From the NCBI GenBank assembly GCA_013297865.1, contig JAAFIP010000007.1, positions 124,001-188,000 of the forward strand: a stretch of 64,000 nucleotides of DNA. The letters run 5' to 3'. Numbering within the stretch: position 1 is the stretch's first letter; each line of letters opens with the position of its first letter. The translations under genes were made by a program, and so were the position numbers. Origin of the DNA: Polaromonas sp. (lineage in GTDB: Bacteria; Pseudomonadota; Gammaproteobacteria; Burkholderiales; Burkholderiaceae_C). The notes under the pieces were generated by a model. It worked only from the letters and a program-made list of their open reading frames with translations, searched no databases and was not told where the DNA came from. This document shows, in pieces, positions 16,100 through 24,679 of this stretch.

Positions 16100-16864
16100 A
16101 TGTCTGCTTCTGATTTTCCCGTCGTACTGGTGACTGGCGCTGCCAAGCGACTGGGTCGTGACATCGCGCTGTGCCTGGCGCGCGCAGGCTGGCGCGTGGC
16201 GGTGCACTACCGCGGCTCGCACGCGGATGCGCTGCAGACCGCTGCAGACTGCGCGCTGCTGACCGCAGGCAGCCACGCCTTTGCCGCAGACCTGGCCGAT
16301 GAAGAAGCCACCCAGGCATTGCTGCCCCAAGTGGTGCAGCACATGGGCCGCGTGGACGCCGTGGTCAACAGCGCTGCGTTGTTTGAGCATGATGCGCCCG
16401 CCAGCTTCAGCTACCGCGCGCTGGACCAGCATCTGCGTGCCAACACCGGCGCACCGATCCTGCTGGCCCAGGCCCTGCATGCCCATGCGCTGCAGCGCCA
16501 GGGCACGGGCGTGGTGGTCAATCTGCTGGACCAGAAGCTGTGGAACCCCAACCCCGATTTTCTGAGCTACACACTGTCCAAAGCCGCGCTGGAGGCTGCC
16601 AACACGATGCTGGCGATGGCCCTGGCGCCCCAGCTGCGCGTGGTCGGTGTGGCCCCAGGCCTCACCTTGACCAGTCACATGCTCAGCGACGATAAATTCA
16701 AAGCCCTGCATGCGCTCAGCCCGCTGGGCCGAAGCTCCACCCCGCAGGACGTATGCGCCACCGTGCTGTTCGCGCTGACCAACCAGTCCATCACCGGCAC
16801 CACGCTGCTGGTGGACGGCGGGCAGCATCTGATGAAATTTGAGCGCGATTTTTCGCTGATGTAA
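16100..16864 (+). CDS. SDR pteridine/dihydromonapterin reductase (FolM-like)
   Basis: 254-residue short-chain dehydrogenase/reductase. The cofactor loop reads TGAAKRLG, a variant with Arg typical of pteridine reductases (PTR1/FolM), followed by NSAALF (the NNAS position) and catalytic YTLSK. The immediately following folB supports a role in reducing dihydropterins or dihydrofolate. I use the ATG at 16100; TTG at 16094 is possible. It is divergent from the methyltransferase gene with 23 bp between starts, so its promoter must overlap that gene's beginning. Confidence 0.75.
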   Translation: MSASDFPVVLVTGAAKRLGRDIALCLARAGWRVAVHYRGSHADALQTAADCALLTAGSHAFAADLADEEATQALLPQVVQHMGRVDAVVNSAALFEHDAPASFSYRALDQHLRANTGAPILLAQALHAHALQRQGTGVVVNLLDQKLWNPNPDFLSYTLSKAALEAANTMLAMALAPQLRVVGVAPGLTLTSHMLSDDKFKALHALSPLGRSSTPQDVCATVLFALTNQSITGTTLLVDGGQHLMKFERDFSLM

Positions 16865-16866
16865 GC

Positions 16867-17238
16867 ATGCCCAGCTCCAAAGGTACCCAAATTCTCACCC
16901 TCACTGGCCTGCGCTTTGAGGCCAACCTGGGCATTCTGGAACAGGAAAAAGCCAAGGCGCAGCCGATCCAGGTGGACGCTGAGCTCAACCTGGGTACCCA
17001 GCCCCTGCTGCCCAGTGACGACGAGATCAACCATGTGCTGGACTACCGCAAGGTGCGCCAGATCATCATCGACGAATGCACCGAGCGGCATATCAACCTG
17101 CTGGAGAGCCTGATTGGCAAAGTCAGCGCGCGCCTGATGCAGCTGCCAGGTGTGCTGGGGGTGCGGGTGCGCATTGCCAAGCTGGAGATCTTTGACGACT
17201 GCGAAGTGGCCATTCGGGTGGAGACCGGGCAGTGGTGA
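16867..17238 (+). CDS. folB: Dihydroneopterin aldolase
   Basis: 123-residue T-fold enzyme of folate synthesis, cleaving dihydroneopterin to 6-hydroxymethyldihydropterin. Visible marks are LTGLRFEANLGILEQEKAKAQ (the FolB opening), VLDYRKVRQII and HINLLESLIGKVSARL with the conserved ExL region. It starts 2 bases after the FolM-like reductase and overlaps the start of the next gene by 7 bp, so the three are probably cotranscribed. Confidence 0.85.
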   Translation: MPSSKGTQILTLTGLRFEANLGILEQEKAKAQPIQVDAELNLGTQPLLPSDDEINHVLDYRKVRQIIIDECTERHINLLESLIGKVSARLMQLPGVLGVRVRIAKLEIFDDCEVAIRVETGQW

Positions 17239-18554
17239 ACCATCGCGGCAATGACCCACGGCGCATGGGGCCTGAAACAGTGCCCGAGACCGTGCCTGAT
17301 GCCCTGATGCAGGACACCCGCCTGGACAGACCGCAGCTGGGCCAGATGCTGATCTGCAGCCTGGTGGTGGGCAAGCCCAGCGGCGCGCAGCTGCAGGCGC
17401 TGTATGAACTGAGCCTGACCAATAACCGCAACCTGGGTCTCACGGGCGTGCTGCTGTGCGGCAACGGCGTGTTTGTGCACTGGCTGGAAGGCCTGACCGA
17501 CTATCTGGCGCAGGCCTGGCAAACCATCAGCAAAGACAACCGCCATGAAAAAATCGTGGTGCTGTGGGAACACCACAATGCCAGCGAACGTGTGTTTGGC
17601 GACTGGACCATGGGCCTGCGCAGCACCATCGTGGCACAGGACCTGCTGGCCTTGCTGAAGGTGATCAAGCAGCAGCAACCCCCCAAGGCCATGCTGCGCT
17701 CTGGCTACTACGAGGTGTTCTCTGAAGCCTTTGCCCTGCTGGAGCGGGTGTGCCTGCCACTGCCCGTGCTGGGTCAGCCACCAGCTGCCCCCAAGGAGCA
17801 CAAGCCGATGGGCCCCACCCGCGATGTGATCGCCCACATGAAGGGCATGCAGTTCACGCCCTATATGGTGCAGGCAGAAGCGGGCGGCAAAAAACCGGCG
17901 AATTTCAATGAAATCAGCTCGCTCAACACAGAGCATTCATCTATGTTCAAAAACCCCGTGCCCGCAGCGCACGACGCGCTGTTTGACATGGCTGCAGAAG
18001 GCATGGACGATCTGCTGACCATGCTGGACATGCCACTGCGCTGGGCCTTGGGCCAGGAGCTGTGGTCGCGGCGCAAATCGCTCAGTGAAAGGCCCCTGCA
18101 CTGGACCTATGAGGACAAGCTGGTGGCCGTGTTTGACCACGTTACCTGGCGTATCGGCATGCACCCCGAGCTGACCTCGGTGGCCTACGAGCAGGCGGTG
18201 TTGACAGAAAAGCTGCGCAGCGCCAACGATATTCCCCAGCAGTTTCGCCACACCACAGCGTATGCGCTGTTTTGGGATTACACCGAATCTGAGCTGTCGG
18301 GCGATGTGAAGCTGCCCCCCCGCTTTTTGCAGCATCGCATCCGCCTGCGCCGCCAGCCACCCGTGCCTGCACCCACCCTGAGCACCAACCAGCAGCGCCT
18401 GCTGGTGCTGCTGGGCAAAGGCCCCGAGCGTCTGGCCGACCTGGCCCAGGGCCTGGGTCTGAGCCAGGAGCAGATGGTGCGCCTGCTGCGGCCGTTTTAT
18501 GCCTCCCGCTGCATCGAGGTGGTGGCCCAGGAAGAAAGAACACCCAGGCGCTAA
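17232..18554 (+). CDS. BLUF-like sensor with C-terminal extension; key flavin residues missing
   Basis: 440-residue soluble protein. Residues about 36-130 follow the BLUF fold: [13 protein letters not shown] (conserved Asn65), [21 protein letters not shown] and [12 protein letters not shown]. In photoactive BLUF proteins the first strand has a Tyr and the LEG strand a Gln; here strand 1 (MLICSLVVG) has no Tyr and the Gln position is His83. The rest (200-440) has an internal helical region and a C-terminal winged-helix-like part ([20 protein letters not shown]). The start is uncertain: GTG at 17232 overlaps folB; ATG at 17265 or 17307 are alternatives. Probably a degenerate or repurposed sensor. 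Confidence 0.75.
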   Translation: MVNHRGNDPRRMGPETVPETVPDALMQDTRLDRPQLGQMLICSLVVGKPSGAQLQALYELSLTNNRNLGLTGVLLCGNGVFVHWLEGLTDYLAQAWQTISKDNRHEKIVVLWEHHNASERVFGDWTMGLRSTIVAQDLLALLKVIKQQQPPKAMLRSGYYEVFSEAFALLERVCLPLPVLGQPPAAPKEHKPMGPTRDVIAHMKGMQFTPYMVQAEAGGKKPANFNEISSLNTEHSSMFKNPVPAAHDALFDMAAEGMDDLLTMLDMPLRWALGQELWSRRKSLSERPLHWTYEDKLVAVFDHVTWRIGMHPELTSVAYEQAVLTEKLRSANDIPQQFRHTTAYALFWDYTESELSGDVKLPPRFLQHRIRLRRQPPVPAPTLSTNQQRLLVLLGKGPERLADLAQGLGLSQEQMVRLLRPFYASRCIEVVAQEERTPRR

Positions 18555-18621
18555 GCCATGGCCCCTGGCGCCGCTAGGGCACACGCGCCCGGGTGGCTCC
18601 AGAAATGCGAAAATACGCACT

Positions 18622-19563
18622 ATGAACGCCCCCACCGAACCCCGTGCATGGCTGGATACCGCAGCCGATGTGCCCAACGCAGCATCCGCGCCGGACGCCA
18701 GCGCCCGCACTGCCTTTGAAAACAACAAGCTGGACAAGCGCCTGTGCCGTCTGGTGGGCAAAGCCATTGTCGACTACAACATGATCGAGCAGGGCGACAA
18801 GGTGATGGTGTGCCTCTCGGGCGGCAAAGACAGCTACGCCATGCTGGACATTTTGCTCAAGCTGCAAAAGCGCGCGCCCATCGACTTTGAGCTGATCGCC
18901 GTCAATCTGGACCAGAAGCAGCCAGGCTTTCCGGCCGATGTTTTGCCCGCCTACCTGGACAAGCTGGGCGTGCCGTACCATATTGAAAACCAGGACACCT
19001 ACAGCATCGTCAAGGACAAAATCCCCGAAGGCAAGACCATGTGCAGCCTGTGCAGCCGCCTGCGCCGGGGCATTCTGTACCGCGTGGCCAAAGAGCTGGG
19101 CGCGACCAAAATTGCGCTGGGCCATCATCGCGACGACATGCTGCAGACCCTGCTGCTGAACATGTTTTTCGGCGGCAAGCTCAAGGGCATGCCGCCCAAG
19201 CTGCAAAGCGACAACGGCGAGCACATCGTCATCCGCCCGCTGGCTTATGTGGACGAGCGTGACCTGGTGCGCTGGGCCCAGGTGCAGCAGTACCCCATCA
19301 TCCCCTGCACGCTGTGCGGCAGCCAGGAAAACCTGCAGCGCAAGCAGGTGGGCCTGATGCTGCGCGAGTGGCAGACCAAGCACCCCGGCCGCCTGGACAA
19401 CATGCTCAACGCCCTGCAAAACGTGGTGCCCTCCCACCTGATGGACACCAAGTTGCACAACTTCAAGGGCCTTGCGGCCACCGGCACGCCCGACGCACAG
19501 GGCGACAAGGGGTTTGACCATGAAAGCTTTGCACCGGCTGCCAATGTCATCCGCTTTGACTAG
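18622..19563 (+). CDS. ttcA: tRNA 2-thiocytidine biosynthesis protein
   Basis: 313-residue cytoplasmic enzyme that thiolates cytidine 32 in certain tRNAs. It has the PP-loop SGGKDSYAM, the iron-sulfur/catalytic CxxC pairs MCSLCSR and PCTLCGS, and [18 protein letters not shown]. The start is the ATG at 18622 (MNAPTEPR). A variable Ala-rich extension of about 30 residues precedes the core. Length and motifs are complete. The end overlaps a possible start of the downstream lipoprotein gene. Confidence 0.93.
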   Translation: MNAPTEPRAWLDTAADVPNAASAPDASARTAFENNKLDKRLCRLVGKAIVDYNMIEQGDKVMVCLSGGKDSYAMLDILLKLQKRAPIDFELIAVNLDQKQPGFPADVLPAYLDKLGVPYHIENQDTYSIVKDKIPEGKTMCSLCSRLRRGILYRVAKELGATKIALGHHRDDMLQTLLLNMFFGGKLKGMPPKLQSDNGEHIVIRPLAYVDERDLVRWAQVQQYPIIPCTLCGSQENLQRKQVGLMLREWQTKHPGRLDNMLNALQNVVPSHLMDTKLHNFKGLAATGTPDAQGDKGFDHESFAPAANVIRFD

Positions 19564-20239
19564 GCCTGTAAGCCATTTTTTACAGCGTTTCGGGGCTCCA
19601 GCCCAGCAGAATATCGCGGGAGCAGCTATTAAATATGTAGCATACTGCCTCTTGATTCTGGTGGCTTTGCTCCAGCTCACTGGCTGCGCCAGTGTGCGCC
19701 TGATCGACAACGAGGTGAATGCGTTTTCTTCCCTGGGCAGCGGGGCCTCAGGCAGCACGTATCGCTTTGAGCGCCTGCCCTCTCAGCAGGCCAACCCCCA
19801 GCGCCAGGACCAGCTCGAAGCCATTGCCCAGGCCGCGATGACCAAGGTGGGCTTGGTGCGGGTGGGTGACGCGCCTGGCAGCCCGGCCGCGCGCTACAGC
19901 GTGCAGATGGGCATCAACGAAAGCCTGGGCACCGATCCGTGGGACGACGGCCCGCGTTTTAGCGGCTTCATCGGCATTGGCAGCGGCATCGGGCGGCGCG
20001 GCTTTGGGCATATCGGCTACGGTTTCCCCTACTTTCCCACGCCCATCTATGTGCGCGATGTGTCCCTGGTATTGCGCGACAGCGCCAGCAACCAGGTGGT
20101 GTTTGAAACCCGAGCCAAACACGAAGGCCCCTGGGTCGACACGCTGGCCGTGCTGCCCGCCATGTTCGATGCCGCGCTGCAGGGCTTTCCTGCGCCTGCT
20201 GCAGGTTTGCGGCGGGTCAGCATCGAAATTCCGCGCTGA
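19544..20239 (+). CDS. DUF4136-type outer-membrane lipoprotein
   Basis: Lipoprotein with hydrophobic stretch [15 protein letters not shown] ending in a lipobox Cys, then a domain with [13 protein letters not shown] and a Gly-rich [18 protein letters not shown] region, typical of DUF4136 proteins. The start is unclear: the ATG at 19544 lies inside the end of ttcA and gives an unusually long n-region (about 45 residues); TTG at 19652 gives a signal that is too short. The intervening sequence is a dispersed repeat copy (19592-19641) read in frame as [16 protein letters not shown]. Perhaps the repeat displaced or rebuilt the original start. Confidence 0.65.
   Translation: MSSALTRPVSHFLQRFGAPAQQNIAGAAIKYVAYCLLILVALLQLTGCASVRLIDNEVNAFSSLGSGASGSTYRFERLPSQQANPQRQDQLEAIAQAAMTKVGLVRVGDAPGSPAARYSVQMGINESLGTDPWDDGPRFSGFIGIGSGIGRRGFGHIGYGFPYFPTPIYVRDVSLVLRDSASNQVVFETRAKHEGPWVDTLAVLPAMFDAALQGFPAPAAGLRRVSIEIPR
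19592..19641 (+). repeat. Dispersed repeat copy C (5' end of lipoprotein gene)
   Basis: Forward copy: CTCCAGCCCAGCAGAATATC, then GCGGGAGCAGCTATTAAAT, ending in GCTATTAAATATGTAGC with a short stem. It lies 28 bases after ttcA and runs into the signal-peptide coding region of the next gene. Confidence 0.8.
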
Positions 20240-20280
20240 GCGTCTGCCGCGGCTTGCTCTGGCCGTATTTTTCAGTCTTT

Positions 20281-20326
20281 GAGGCTGCCAGCCCAGTAGA
20301 ATATCGCGGGAGCAGCTATTAAATTA
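20281..20326 (+). repeat. Dispersed repeat copy D (5' of phosphatase gene)
   Basis: Forward copy GGCTGCCAGCCCAGTAGAAT followed by ATCGCGGGAGCAGCTATTAAA. It ends 7 bases before the ATG at 20333, so it supplies the 5' untranslated region; the only ribosome-site candidate is AAGAG at its edge. Confidence 0.8.
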
Positions 20327-20332
20327 AGAGCA

Positions 20333-20983
20333 ATGAACATCACCCGCATCACCGCCATCCGCCACGGCGAAACCGCCTGGAACGTGGACACCCGCATCCA
20401 GGGCCAGCTGGATATCGGCCTGAACGCCAAAGGCCGCTGGCAGGCCGAGCGCGCCGGGGCGGCGCTGGCGGGCGACGATATCGATGCGGTGTACAGCAGC
20501 GATCTCTGGCGTGCCTACGACACCGCCCTCTCGGTGGCCAAGCCGCATGGCCTCAATGTGCAGACCGACGAGGCGCTGCGTGAGCGGGGCTTTGGTGAGT
20601 TTGAAGGCAAAACCTTTGCCGAGATCGAAACCAGCCTGCCCGAGCAGGCCCTGCAGTGGCGCAAGCGCGTGCCCGATTTTGCGCCCCCCGGCGGCGAATC
20701 TCTGCTGCACCTGCGTGAGAGGGTGCTGCAGTGTGTTCACAAGCTGGCCAGTCAACACACCGGCCAGCACATCGCCATCGTCAGCCACGGCGGCGTGATG
20801 GACGTGCTCTACCGGGCAGCCACCGGCCTGGAGCTGCAGGCCGCCCGCACCTGGGACCTGCACAACGCCGCCATCAATCGGCTGCTGTGGAACGGCGAGC
20901 ACTTGAGCTTGGTGGGGTGGGCCGATGTCTCCCATATCGACGACGCTGCTTTTGACGCAAGCCGGGATGAAACTTCTGCCTAG
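20333..20983 (+). CDS. Histidine phosphatase / phosphoglycerate mutase-family protein
   Basis: 216-residue cytoplasmic member of the histidine phosphatase superfamily. The phospho-acceptor motif is AIRHGETAWN (8-17), with ERGFGEFEGKTFAEIE, PPGGES and the second catalytic His in IVSHGGVMDVLYR. This is the GpmB/CobC-like branch that usually dephosphorylates small molecules; substrate cannot be told. A dispersed repeat copy lies immediately upstream of the start, and the gene has no clear operon partner. Confidence 0.85.
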   Translation: MNITRITAIRHGETAWNVDTRIQGQLDIGLNAKGRWQAERAGAALAGDDIDAVYSSDLWRAYDTALSVAKPHGLNVQTDEALRERGFGEFEGKTFAEIETSLPEQALQWRKRVPDFAPPGGESLLHLRERVLQCVHKLASQHTGQHIAIVSHGGVMDVLYRAATGLELQAARTWDLHNAAINRLLWNGEHLSLVGWADVSHIDDAAFDASRDETSA

Positions 20984-21077
20984 GCAATATTTGCCTTTGA
21001 AACGTGACTTTCTTCCTGGTGCTATCCGGTAGGTCAGGTGCGAAAATAGCGGTTTGGAAAAAAACGGAAACCAGCGG

Positions 21078-22181
21078 ATGACAACGAGGGCCTATCTGAG
21101 GTGGTGGACTGCCGCGGCGCTGTGTATGGCGCTGTTCACACCCGCGTGGGCGCAGCAGCCCGCGCAGGCACCCAAGGCAGCCTCCAGCACGCCAGCCAGC
21201 GCGAAACCTCAAGCTGCGGGCACAGTTGACCTGCTCAGCGGCACGGTCACCGTGACCACCTCTCGCGGCACGCCGCGCAACATCACGGTGGGCATGGCTA
21301 TTGAAGAGGGCGACACGATTGCCACCAAGGAAGAAAGCGAAGTGCATGCCACCATGGCCGATGGGGCCTATCTGGCGGTGCGCGCCAATTCCAAAATCAA
21401 GATCACGGCCTACGCGGCCAACGGCAATGCCAGTGACCGCTCCTGGATTGACCTGGTCACCGGCAGCCTGCGCACCGTCACGGGCTGGATAGCCAAGTCG
21501 CGCCCCAAGGCCTATCGCATCGTCACACCCACCGCCACCGTCGGCGTGCGCGGCACCGACCATGAGGTGGTCTACCTCACCGAAGAAGAGGCCGAAACCC
21601 CCGAAGAGGCGGGCACCTACAACGTGGTGTTTGAGGGCGCCACGACGCTGGAAACGCCTAAAGGCAGTGTGAACGTGCAGGTAGGACAGGCCGCGTTCAT
21701 CCTGCCTAAAGAGGCTATTCCGCAGCTGTATGCGCGCGAGCTGCCGGTGTTTTTGGTGCGCGCGCGCGGCCAGTATGACAACGATGTGGTGCAGCACCGC
21801 ATCAACCAGGACAGCATCATGCAGCGCGGCCTGATTGACCGAGGCCTGATGCGCGAGGGGCAGAATCTGCAGGATGTCTTCCGGCGCATTGGCGGCGAGG
21901 GCTTTATCCCCGGTGCCAGCATTCCGGGCAGCGCTCCTGGCAGCAGGCCCACTGCGGCCCAGCAGGAGCAGCGCCTGCAGCAGCAAATGCGCGGTGCGCA
22001 GTCTGAAATCTTCAAGCAAACTTTTGGCGGGCCGGGCAACACCAAAGAGCCGCTGCCCACCCCGTTTGGCCTGCCCGGCGCTGGCAACACCAACGCCCCG
22101 CCGCCCTTGAGCATTCCCGCTCCAGGCGGTGGCAGCGGTGGCGGTGGCGGCGGCGGTGTGCCGGCTTTTCCTACGCGCTGA
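21078..22181 (+). CDS. Secreted FecR-domain protein
   Basis: 367-residue exported protein. Signal peptide RWWTAAALCMALFTPAWAQ, a Pro/Ala linker, then a FecR domain (about 45-150) with the family motif PTATVGVRGTDHEV. The C-terminal third is low-complexity: Gln-rich QQEQRLQQQM, then Pro/Gly-rich ending in a Gly tract before VPAFPTR. I use the ATG at 21078 with GGAAA upstream; TTG at 21054 is also in frame. There is no sigma factor or TonB receptor beside it, so it is not a classic FecIR system; stand-alone FecR proteins are common in betaproteobacteria and of unknown role. Confidence 0.82.
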   Translation: MTTRAYLRWWTAAALCMALFTPAWAQQPAQAPKAASSTPASAKPQAAGTVDLLSGTVTVTTSRGTPRNITVGMAIEEGDTIATKEESEVHATMADGAYLAVRANSKIKITAYAANGNASDRSWIDLVTGSLRTVTGWIAKSRPKAYRIVTPTATVGVRGTDHEVVYLTEEEAETPEEAGTYNVVFEGATTLETPKGSVNVQVGQAAFILPKEAIPQLYARELPVFLVRARGQYDNDVVQHRINQDSIMQRGLIDRGLMREGQNLQDVFRRIGGEGFIPGASIPGSAPGSRPTAAQQEQRLQQQMRGAQSEIFKQTFGGPGNTKEPLPTPFGLPGAGNTNAPPPLSIPAPGGGSGGGGGGGVPAFPTR

Positions 22182-22186
22182 GACCA

Positions 22187-23344
22187 ATGGACACACCGCA
22201 GTATCCGCACGTCAGCAGTATCGACACGCCTGCGCTGGTGATTGATCTGGATGCGATGCAGCGCAATCTGCAGCGCATGCAGCAGTTCGCCGATCAGCAC
22301 GGCGTGCGCCTGCGTCCGCACGCCAAGATGCACAAGTCAGCGGTGCTGGCGCTGCAGCAGATCAGCGCAGGCGCAGTCGGCGTCTGTGTGCAAAAGCCTT
22401 CCGAAGCCGCGGCCATGGTGGCCGGGGGTGTAAAGAACGTATATGTCAGCAATGAAGTCATTGCGCTATCAAAATGTGAGCTGCTCGCGCGATTGAATAG
22501 TGGGCTGGCGGTCCAAAACGGCCGTATTTCTGTGGCCGTGGACAGCCTGCTGGGCATTGAGCGCATGGCCCAGGCGATGGAGAGCCTTGGCGCTCAAGCT
22601 GCCGCCTCAGCGCCGATGGATGTGTATGTGGAGATTGACGTGGGCCAGGGCCGCTGCGGTGTGCCGCCTGGCATGGCAGCGCTGGCGCTGGTGCTGGCGA
22701 TCTCACAACGCAGTTGCCTGCGTTTTGCGGGCCTGCAGGCCTACCACGGCCGCGCCCAGCACCTGCGCACGGCCGCCGAGCGGCGCGCGGCCATTGCCCA
22801 GGTGGTGCAGCAGGTGCAGCACACCAAAGCGGCGCTGGAGGCCGCGGGCATCAGTGTGCCCCTGGTGACAGGTGCTGGCACCGGCACGTTCATGCACGAG
22901 GCGGCCAGTGGCGTGTACGGCGAGCTGCAGGCAGGCTCTTATCTGTTCATGGATGCAGACTACGCCGCCAACCAGGCCGACCCTGCGCAGCTGCAGTTTG
23001 AGCACGCGCTGTTTGTCAAATCCACCGTCATCAGCCGCAGCAGCACCGCTACCGACGATCGCGCAGTAGTAGACGCAGGCCACAAAAGCCATGCCATCGA
23101 CTCGGGCCTGCCCATCCCCTGGGCAGGGCATGGCGCAGACTGGGTGTTCAGCAACGGTGGGGACGAACACGGTATCCTGCGCGGCAGCCACCTGCCCGAG
23201 CTGGGCGACACGGTCTGGCTGGTGCCCGGCCACTGCGACCCCACGGTCAACCTGCACAACCAGATGGTGGGCGTGCGCGGCGGCCTGGCCGATGGCTATG
23301 TGGAGCGCATCATCACCGTAGATGCCCGGGGTGCGTTGACCTAG
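22187..23344 (+). CDS. D-threonine aldolase / DSD1-family PLP enzyme
   Basis: 385-residue fold-type III PLP enzyme. The N-terminal alanine-racemase-like barrel starts IDTPALVIDLDAM and carries the PLP Lys in RLRPHAKMHK (K47); GAGTGTF is the phosphate loop. The C-terminal metal-binding domain has PGHCDPTVNLHNQ with His and Cys ligands typical of D-threonine aldolase and D-serine dehydratase. It starts 5 bases after the FecR gene. Residues 93-108 come from a dispersed repeat copy in frame, giving ALSKCELLARLNSGLA. The specific beta-hydroxy-D-amino acid is not determinable. Confidence 0.87.
   Translation: MDTPQYPHVSSIDTPALVIDLDAMQRNLQRMQQFADQHGVRLRPHAKMHKSAVLALQQISAGAVGVCVQKPSEAAAMVAGGVKNVYVSNEVIALSKCELLARLNSGLAVQNGRISVAVDSLLGIERMAQAMESLGAQAAASAPMDVYVEIDVGQGRCGVPPGMAALALVLAISQRSCLRFAGLQAYHGRAQHLRTAAERRAAIAQVVQQVQHTKAALEAAGISVPLVTGAGTGTFMHEAASGVYGELQAGSYLFMDADYAANQADPAQLQFEHALFVKSTVISRSSTATDDRAVVDAGHKSHAIDSGLPIPWAGHGADWVFSNGGDEHGILRGSHLPELGDTVWLVPGHCDPTVNLHNQMVGVRGGLADGYVERIITVDARGALT
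22464..22511 (-). repeat. Dispersed repeat copy (inside D-threonine aldolase-like gene)
   Basis: Reverse-orientation, more diverged copy: GCTATCAAAATGTGAGCTGC then TCGCGCGATTGAATAGTGGG and CTGGCGG. It is read in the same frame as copy B in the methyltransferase gene, giving CELLARL here against CELLPRL there. Confidence 0.65.
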
Positions 23345-24525
23345 CGCACGGGCTTCAAGGCCAATAGTTCGGCAGAGCTTTGCGTGAACAAGATGTCCAG
23401 CTTGTCAGCGGCATCGTAGTTGTTCAGCACAATCACCGCGCGGTTGTCACTGGGCACGATTTTGACGTACGCGCTCATGACATCAATCGAGCCTGTAAAT
23501 TCATAGCTGGTCTTGCCGCCCTGCGTGAGCAAGCCCCATCCTAAAGCCAGGCCGAATTCACTGCCCGGTACTTTACCGGGTGCCGTGTGCAGCACCTTGA
23601 AAGTGTCTGCCCTGAGCAAAGTGGGTTTTCCGCGTAATGCTTGCAGATGAATCTGCGCATAACGGGCGTAGTCCATCACTGGCATGGAGAGCAAGCCGGC
23701 CGAGTTCAAATAGCTGGGCACGGCCGACACCACCGGACTGTCTGGAGCCACTGGCTCAAACACTCCTGGGTTGGGCTGAAGATGTGCAGCAGGCTGATCA
23801 AGCCCCACGGTTTGCGGCAGCCCGTATTTGCCCCGCAGGCCCAGAGGTGTCAGCACAGTGTCTAGTATGGTCTGCTCAAAGGCTTTGCCGCTGGCACGCT
23901 CGACGATGGCACCTGCCAGAACGTAGCTGGCGTTGGAGTATTCGGTGGTGCTGCCCGGTATATTGACCGGCGCTTGGGCCAGCAACCAGCGTGCAAACTC
24001 CAGCCGCTGCTCACCCAAACCCACTGTGGTGATGGGCACCTGCTCGAACTCGCTGAATTGCAGCATCGGCATGAAGCCCGCTCGAAACGACATGACATCC
24101 AGCAAAGTGCGCTGACGGTACTCAGGCCGCATGCTGGTTGCGAACTCAGGAAATAAGGCAGCAAGCGTGTCAGTCCATTTAAGCTTGCCTTGCTCTACCT
24201 GGACGGCAATGGCCATAGCGGTGATTGATTTGCTGTTCGAGCCAAGATGTAGCCAGTTGCCAGTGGTCAGCGGCGCAGCTGCGTTGCTCGATCGCCTGCC
24301 ATCAGCTGCCAGCACCATAGCACTGTCGCTGATCACACCACCAGCCAAGCCCGGCGCATTGCCACGCGCTTTGGCCAAAACCGCTTTGATCTGCTCTGGT
24401 TTAATGCCGCTGACCGGATCAGCAAGCTGCGGGTCTTTACCGCCGCCGCATGCCTGTAACAAAAAGATGCTGCCCAGGCCTAGCACGGCTTGACGTCTGT
24501 TGGGTAATAGTCCAGATGGATACAT
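23341..24525 (-). CDS. Lipoprotein serine hydrolase (class C beta-lactamase/esterase family)
   Basis: 394-residue beta-lactamase-fold hydrolase, exported and probably lipid-anchored: NRRQAVLGLGSIFLLQAC ends in a lipobox Cys, with twin Arg but no full Tat motif. The catalytic SxxK is SNSK in HLGSNSKSITAMA and the YxN motif is YSNASYVL. The ATG at 24525 is chosen because it gives the signal sequence. Members act as esterases, peptidases or lactamases; substrate unknown. The gene is followed head-to-tail by nothing on this strand and overlaps the end of the aldolase gene. The membrane-bound AraC regulator upstream may control it. Confidence 0.82.
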   Translation of the reverse strand: MYPSGLLPNRRQAVLGLGSIFLLQACGGGKDPQLADPVSGIKPEQIKAVLAKARGNAPGLAGGVISDSAMVLAADGRRSSNAAAPLTTGNWLHLGSNSKSITAMAIAVQVEQGKLKWTDTLAALFPEFATSMRPEYRQRTLLDVMSFRAGFMPMLQFSEFEQVPITTVGLGEQRLEFARWLLAQAPVNIPGSTTEYSNASYVLAGAIVERASGKAFEQTILDTVLTPLGLRGKYGLPQTVGLDQPAAHLQPNPGVFEPVAPDSPVVSAVPSYLNSAGLLSMPVMDYARYAQIHLQALRGKPTLLRADTFKVLHTAPGKVPGSEFGLALGWGLLTQGGKTSYEFTGSIDVMSAYVKIVPSDNRAVIVLNNYDAADKLDILFTQSSAELLALKPVR

Positions 24526-24679
24526 ATGCAAACTCCTGTGAAGTGTTGAAGGAGCAAGCAGTATCTGGATTGCGTCAATGGATATCGACCTGTCCCATGG
24601 GCACAGCGTCTTGTCCCATAGGCCAAGACGCTGTTGTTGCCGGATTTGGATGCTGTGAAAGCCCAACGGCCGTCAAATG

